A stretch of 64,000 bases of DNA from an uncultured Prevotella sp. (lineage in GTDB: Bacteria; Bacteroidota; Bacteroidia; Bacteroidales; Bacteroidaceae), in the NCBI GenBank assembly GCA_905233985.1, contig CAJOFA010000001.1:124001-188000 (forward strand), written 5' to 3'. Below the pieces are notes generated by a model. That model was not told where the DNA came from and did not search any database. It worked only from the letters and a program-made list of their open reading frames with translations. Below, piece after piece: positions 61,784 to 64,000 of this stretch. The translations under genes and the position numbers were made by a program. Numbering within the stretch: the first letter of the stretch is position 1; each line of letters starts with the position of its first letter.

Positions 61784-61825
61784 AAGAAAAGCACCCCTCC
61801 GTGAGGAGAGGTGCTTTTCTTATAA
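61784..61825 (+). terminator. Terminator after the exb-tonB-TPR operon
   Basis: AAGAAAAGCACC pairs with GGTGCTTTTCTT, with CCTCC/GGAGA inside. Long stem, A-rich before and T-rich after. It is immediately before array 2. Confidence 0.85.
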
Positions 61826-61830
61826 TCATT

Positions 61831-61940
61831 CCGTCGAGTTGTCCCAACAGCACGGACAAGTTGTCCGCATATCTCGGACAAGTTGTTCCAATGCTCCGGA
61901 CAAGTTGTCCGGACGGCTCGGACAAACTGTCCGGATTATT
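61831..61940. repeat. Array of five 22-base units (array 2)
   Basis: The 110 bases divide into exactly five 22-base units: 61831-61852, 61853-61874, 61875-61896, 61897-61918, 61919-61940. Units 2-4 begin CGGACAAGTTGT; unit 5 begins CGGACAAACTGTCC; unit 1 is a diverged relative. Each contains a GGACAA-TTGTCC dyad, but unit 5 keeps the dyad arms with a changed centre (GGACA/TGTCC). The remaining 8-10 bases of each unit differ. Sequence is unrelated to array 1 but the period is identical. Confidence 0.85.
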
Positions 61941-62093
61941 CGCAAAATTTTGGGATAAGGTTGTTAGTGCATAAGAGAAAGGGGGCAGAATACCCAAAAT
62001 AGTCATTTCACACTTATTCCTCAAAGGCTCCAAGAAGCTGTTAATATATCTTAAAAGACAAATAACATTTATTATTGTTTAAAAAATAAACAT

Positions 62094-62101
62094 TATCTTT
62101 G
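62094..62101 (+). promoter_or_regulatory. -7 box before the truncated gene
   Basis: TATCTTTG. No matching upstream box. It lies directly in front of coding-like sequence that has no start codon. Confidence 0.4.
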
Positions 62102-62102
62102 T

Positions 62103-63236
62103 GATAAAATTTCAAGACCGCATTCCTCTTACGCGGATCCAGCGGGTGAAACCAAAGAAGTTTCACTTGACTTGGCTGGTTTGACAGTTGGAGAGACTTA
62201 TATATTATATGGTCTTTGGACTGAAGGCAGTAGTTGGAATTATGACTACGTCTATTTTACAGTTAAACCTGCTATCACGACCTATGCCACCGATGGTACA
62301 GAAACCTTCACCAAACCTTCAGGCACGAGCTATACTGCACCGGCTAATGCCCTGGTGGTTGACGTCAGCGGGACTGGTATTACCAGCATTACACCAAACA
62401 CACAGCCTAACGCCATCTATATCTACAGCGGCACAAAGCCCACCGGACTTGATGGTAAGAACGTGGTACAACAACTCGGTGAAAGCTACGAAGCCGAGAG
62501 CATTTCGCTGACCGACGGCTATGACTTCTTCACACCAGTGAACATCGAATCCGGCTCCATCGAGTTTTCCTATAACTTCACGGTAGGTGCTGACGGCACT
62601 AACGGATGGAACACCCTCATGCTGCCCTTTGAAGCTGAATGTGTGACCGCCGACGGAACAGATATCGCCTGGTTCCACAGCAGCACCGATACGGGCAAGA
62701 ACTTCTGGCTGAAGAAATTTGTCAACGACGATGCCACCCATGTTTACTTCGACTATGAGGAGGACTTTGCCGTAAAGCCCAACACTCCGTACATCGTTGC
62801 ATTCCCTAGCGATCATTGGGGCGCAGCATGGGACCTGAGCGCCAAAGAAATCATATTCACTGGTACAGGAACCATCCACAAGAGCGATGCATTTTCTTCG
62901 GTTACGGGTGCTAACTACCGCTTCATCGGCAGCACGATGCAGAACAACACAACCAACATCTACTGCCTCAACGCTTCAGGCAACAAGTTTGAGCTGAAAG
63001 AGACAGGAGGTAGCGGTCCGTTCCGTGCGTTCTTCAAGCCAGGCGCCTTCGACAGCAGCATCACAAGCCTCGGCATTGGCAGCGGCGACGCTACGTCTAT
63101 CAGCCTGCCGACGATCAACGACCAGCGCTCAACAATCAACAGTGGCTGGTACACGCTCAACGGTATGCGCCTCGACGGCAAACCCACCACTCAAGGTGTC
63201 TATATCCACAACGGCAAAAAGATAGTAATTAAGTAA
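62103..63236 (+). pseudogene. 5'-truncated secreted/surface protein (remnant)
   Basis: The reading frame is open from 62055 and protein-like from about 62130 (YADPAGETKEV, then AGLTVGETYILYGLW), but there is no ATG and only a TTG at 62172 far inside the first recognisable domain. The start therefore appears to have been lost. The rest is beta-rich, Thr/Ser-rich, with WNTLMLPFE and PYIVAFPS motifs seen in Prevotella surface proteins. It ends GVYIHNGKKIVIK, the type of end found on T9SS or surface cargo in this group. Part of the last domain (INDQRSTINS) coincides with a CAACAATCAACAG-type repeat. Alternatively it uses the TTG. Without a signal peptide the product could not be exported. Confidence 0.6.
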
Positions 63237-63250
63237 AAGGCTACAATATT

Positions 63251-63442
63251 ATGAAAAAGAATTATATGACTCCTTTGATGGAGATAGTGAAGATACAGCA
63301 GCATCAACTATTAGCTGGCAGTGGTCCTGGTGCTGGTGACCAGCTGGATCCAGACAAGTCTCCTATGTTGGACGACACCGGTCTCGATGATAGCGACTGG
63401 CTTCCGACCATCTTACCCACACCCACGGAGCTTGGGATATAA
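63251..63442 (+). CDS. Small leader-like peptide, MKKxYxxPxME...LLAGS type
   Basis: 63 residues. Basic start and the pattern MKKNYMTPLMEIVKIQQHQLLAGSGPG, then a 35-residue acidic C-terminal part rich in Asp, Pro and Leu. Peptides with this N-terminal pattern are common in Prevotella and Bacteroides, often beside surface-protein genes, and are not characterised as far as I know. The LLAGS sequence resembles a double-Gly-like leader end. There is no modification enzyme gene nearby. It is 14 bases after the remnant gene and has its own terminator. Confidence 0.65.
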   Translation: MKKNYMTPLMEIVKIQQHQLLAGSGPGAGDQLDPDKSPMLDDTGLDDSDWLPTILPTPTELGI

Positions 63443-63448
63443 AAAGAG

Positions 63449-63483
63449 AAGCGCCTCTCCTAACGGAGAGGCGCTTTTACTTT
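63449..63483 (+). terminator. Terminator after the small peptide gene
   Basis: AAGCGCCTCTCC pairs with GGAGAGGCGCTT around TAAC, twelve perfect pairs, followed by TTACTTTT. It also faces the end of the convergent DUF3467 gene. Confidence 0.9.
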
Positions 63484-63503
63484 TCACTCTTCTTAGTCGT
63501 TGA

Positions 63504-63824
63504 CTATGCTTCGCCGTGTGGCAGTTCGAAGGGTGCGATGGTTCCCCCACCCTGTGCATCAGGGATGCGAATAGGACCGAAGGCGCGCTCATAGCGCACG
63601 ATGTTCTCCTGCAAGGCTCCAAGCAGACGCTTGGCATGCTCGGGGGCCATGATGACACGGCTCTTCACAGGAGCCTTGGGGACGCCTGGCAGCACGCGGG
63701 CAAAGTCAAGGACGAAATCGGAACTGGAATGGGTGATGATGGCGAGATTGGCATATTCGCCCTGAGCCACCTCCTGCGGCAGTTCCAGCTGCAACTGATT
63801 GTTGGGTTTCTTGTTGTTATCCAT
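63504..63824 (-). CDS. DUF3467 family protein
   Basis: 106 residues. The core EYANLAIITHSSSDFVLDFARVLPG and the segment APEHAKRLLGALQENIVRYE match DUF3467, a small conserved domain of unknown function in Bacteroidota and others. Soluble, no signal peptide. It starts 11 bases after the stop of the next upstream gene, so both are likely in one operon. Confidence 0.9.
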   Translation of the reverse strand: MDNNKKPNNQLQLELPQEVAQGEYANLAIITHSSSDFVLDFARVLPGVPKAPVKSRVIMAPEHAKRLLGALQENIVRYERAFGPIRIPDAQGGGTIAPFELPHGEA

Positions 63825-63835
63825 GATTGTAATGT

Positions 63836-64000
63836 TTATAGATGTTGTAACAAATCACCAAGCTGAACCATCTCATCAGGTGTCAGCTTGCCGACGATGC
63901 GCATAAGCATTCCTGTGGCGTTTGAAGCCTGAAACAGCACGGCATCGGTGATAATCATATTCTCGTCCATGATGATGGCGACAGTGTTTACCTCTCCGTT
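63836..64000 (-). CDS. C-terminal end of an unidentified protein (partial)
   Basis: Only the last 54 codons are in the window, reading ...DENMIITDAVLFQASNATGMLMRIVGKLTPDEMVQLGDLLQHL, stop. The size and pattern could fit a DUF4252-type protein, which is often placed near sigma-factor genes, but too little is visible to say. It probably shares an operon with the DUF3467 gene. Confidence 0.7.
   Translation of the reverse strand, partial: NGEVNTVAIIMDENMIITDAVLFQASNATGMLMRIVGKLTPDEMVQLGDLLQHL

Noticed and set aside
61770..62033. Minus-strand open frame of 87 codons across array 2
   Set aside because: Made by the array and the terminator sequence; no family similarity and no start context.

Overview
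The window looks like a chromosomal segment of a Prevotella-type member of the Bacteroidales (Bacteroidota). Supporting signs are Bacteroidetes promoters (TTTG, about 20 bases, TAnnTTTG) in front of most transcription units, type IX secretion (T9SS) and gliding-type genes (porX, porW/sprE, porU, gldH), Bacteroidota-type families (DUF4290, DUF6080-like, an LptD of Bacteroidota type), a susA-type neopullulanase, and a stand-alone IMP cyclohydrolase instead of full-length PurH. G+C is roughly one half by eye. There is no rRNA, CRISPR array, phage or transposase. Four tRNA genes are present: Pro-GGG, Arg-CCG, Val-CAC and Met-CAT.

Layout. 1-6577 (-): aroA, porW, porX, tsaE (cut by the window edge). 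6778: tRNA-Pro. 6906-13289 (-): FAH-family hydrolase, porU, orphan sensor kinase. 13449-17376 (+): pulA, susA starch-degrading pair. 17469-23365 (-): tsaB, DUF4290, murA, rimM, dxr, rseP. 23366-23818: divergent promoters and an array of ten 22-base units. 23819-31789 (+): yicC, gmk, nadD, a phosphoethanolamine-transferase-like sulfatase-fold protein, two acyltransferases, a HAD phosphatase and a multi-pass membrane protein. 31762-32505 (-): lipoprotein. 32731-32937: tRNA-Arg and tRNA-Val. 33022-34245 (+): pepT. 34246-36507 (-): CPA2 antiporter. 36531-39473 (-): lptD. 39604-40146 (-): HD protein. 40298-44107 (+): metF, holB, ricT, gldH. 44202-50572 (-): purH(N), mreB, mreC, mreD, mrdA, rodA. 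50804: tRNA-Met. 51065-55925 (+): START-like protein, LptF/G permease, ribBA, aminotransferase. 56111-61714 (+): exbB, exbD, exbD, tonB, PstS-like lipoprotein, TPR protein. 61831-61940: a second 22-base array. 62103-63442 (+): a 5'-truncated surface protein remnant and a 63-residue peptide of a small leader-like type. 63504-64000 (-): DUF3467 protein and the end of another gene.

How it fits together. Most genes are housekeeping functions for the cell envelope (peptidoglycan, Mre/Rod shape system, LPS transport, isoprenoids, TonB energisation) and for protein export through the T9SS. The unusual part is the repeat content. Several families of short dispersed repeats occur between genes and also, in frame, inside conserved genes: tsaE, porX, porW, porU, rimM, susA, lptD, an acyltransferase, the sulfatase-fold gene and the HD gene. 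In porU and porW one family supplies part of the apparent signal peptide. Separately, two intergenic loci carry arrays of unrelated sequence but with the same exact 22-base period, 10 and 5 units long. They are the best candidates here for something undescribed.
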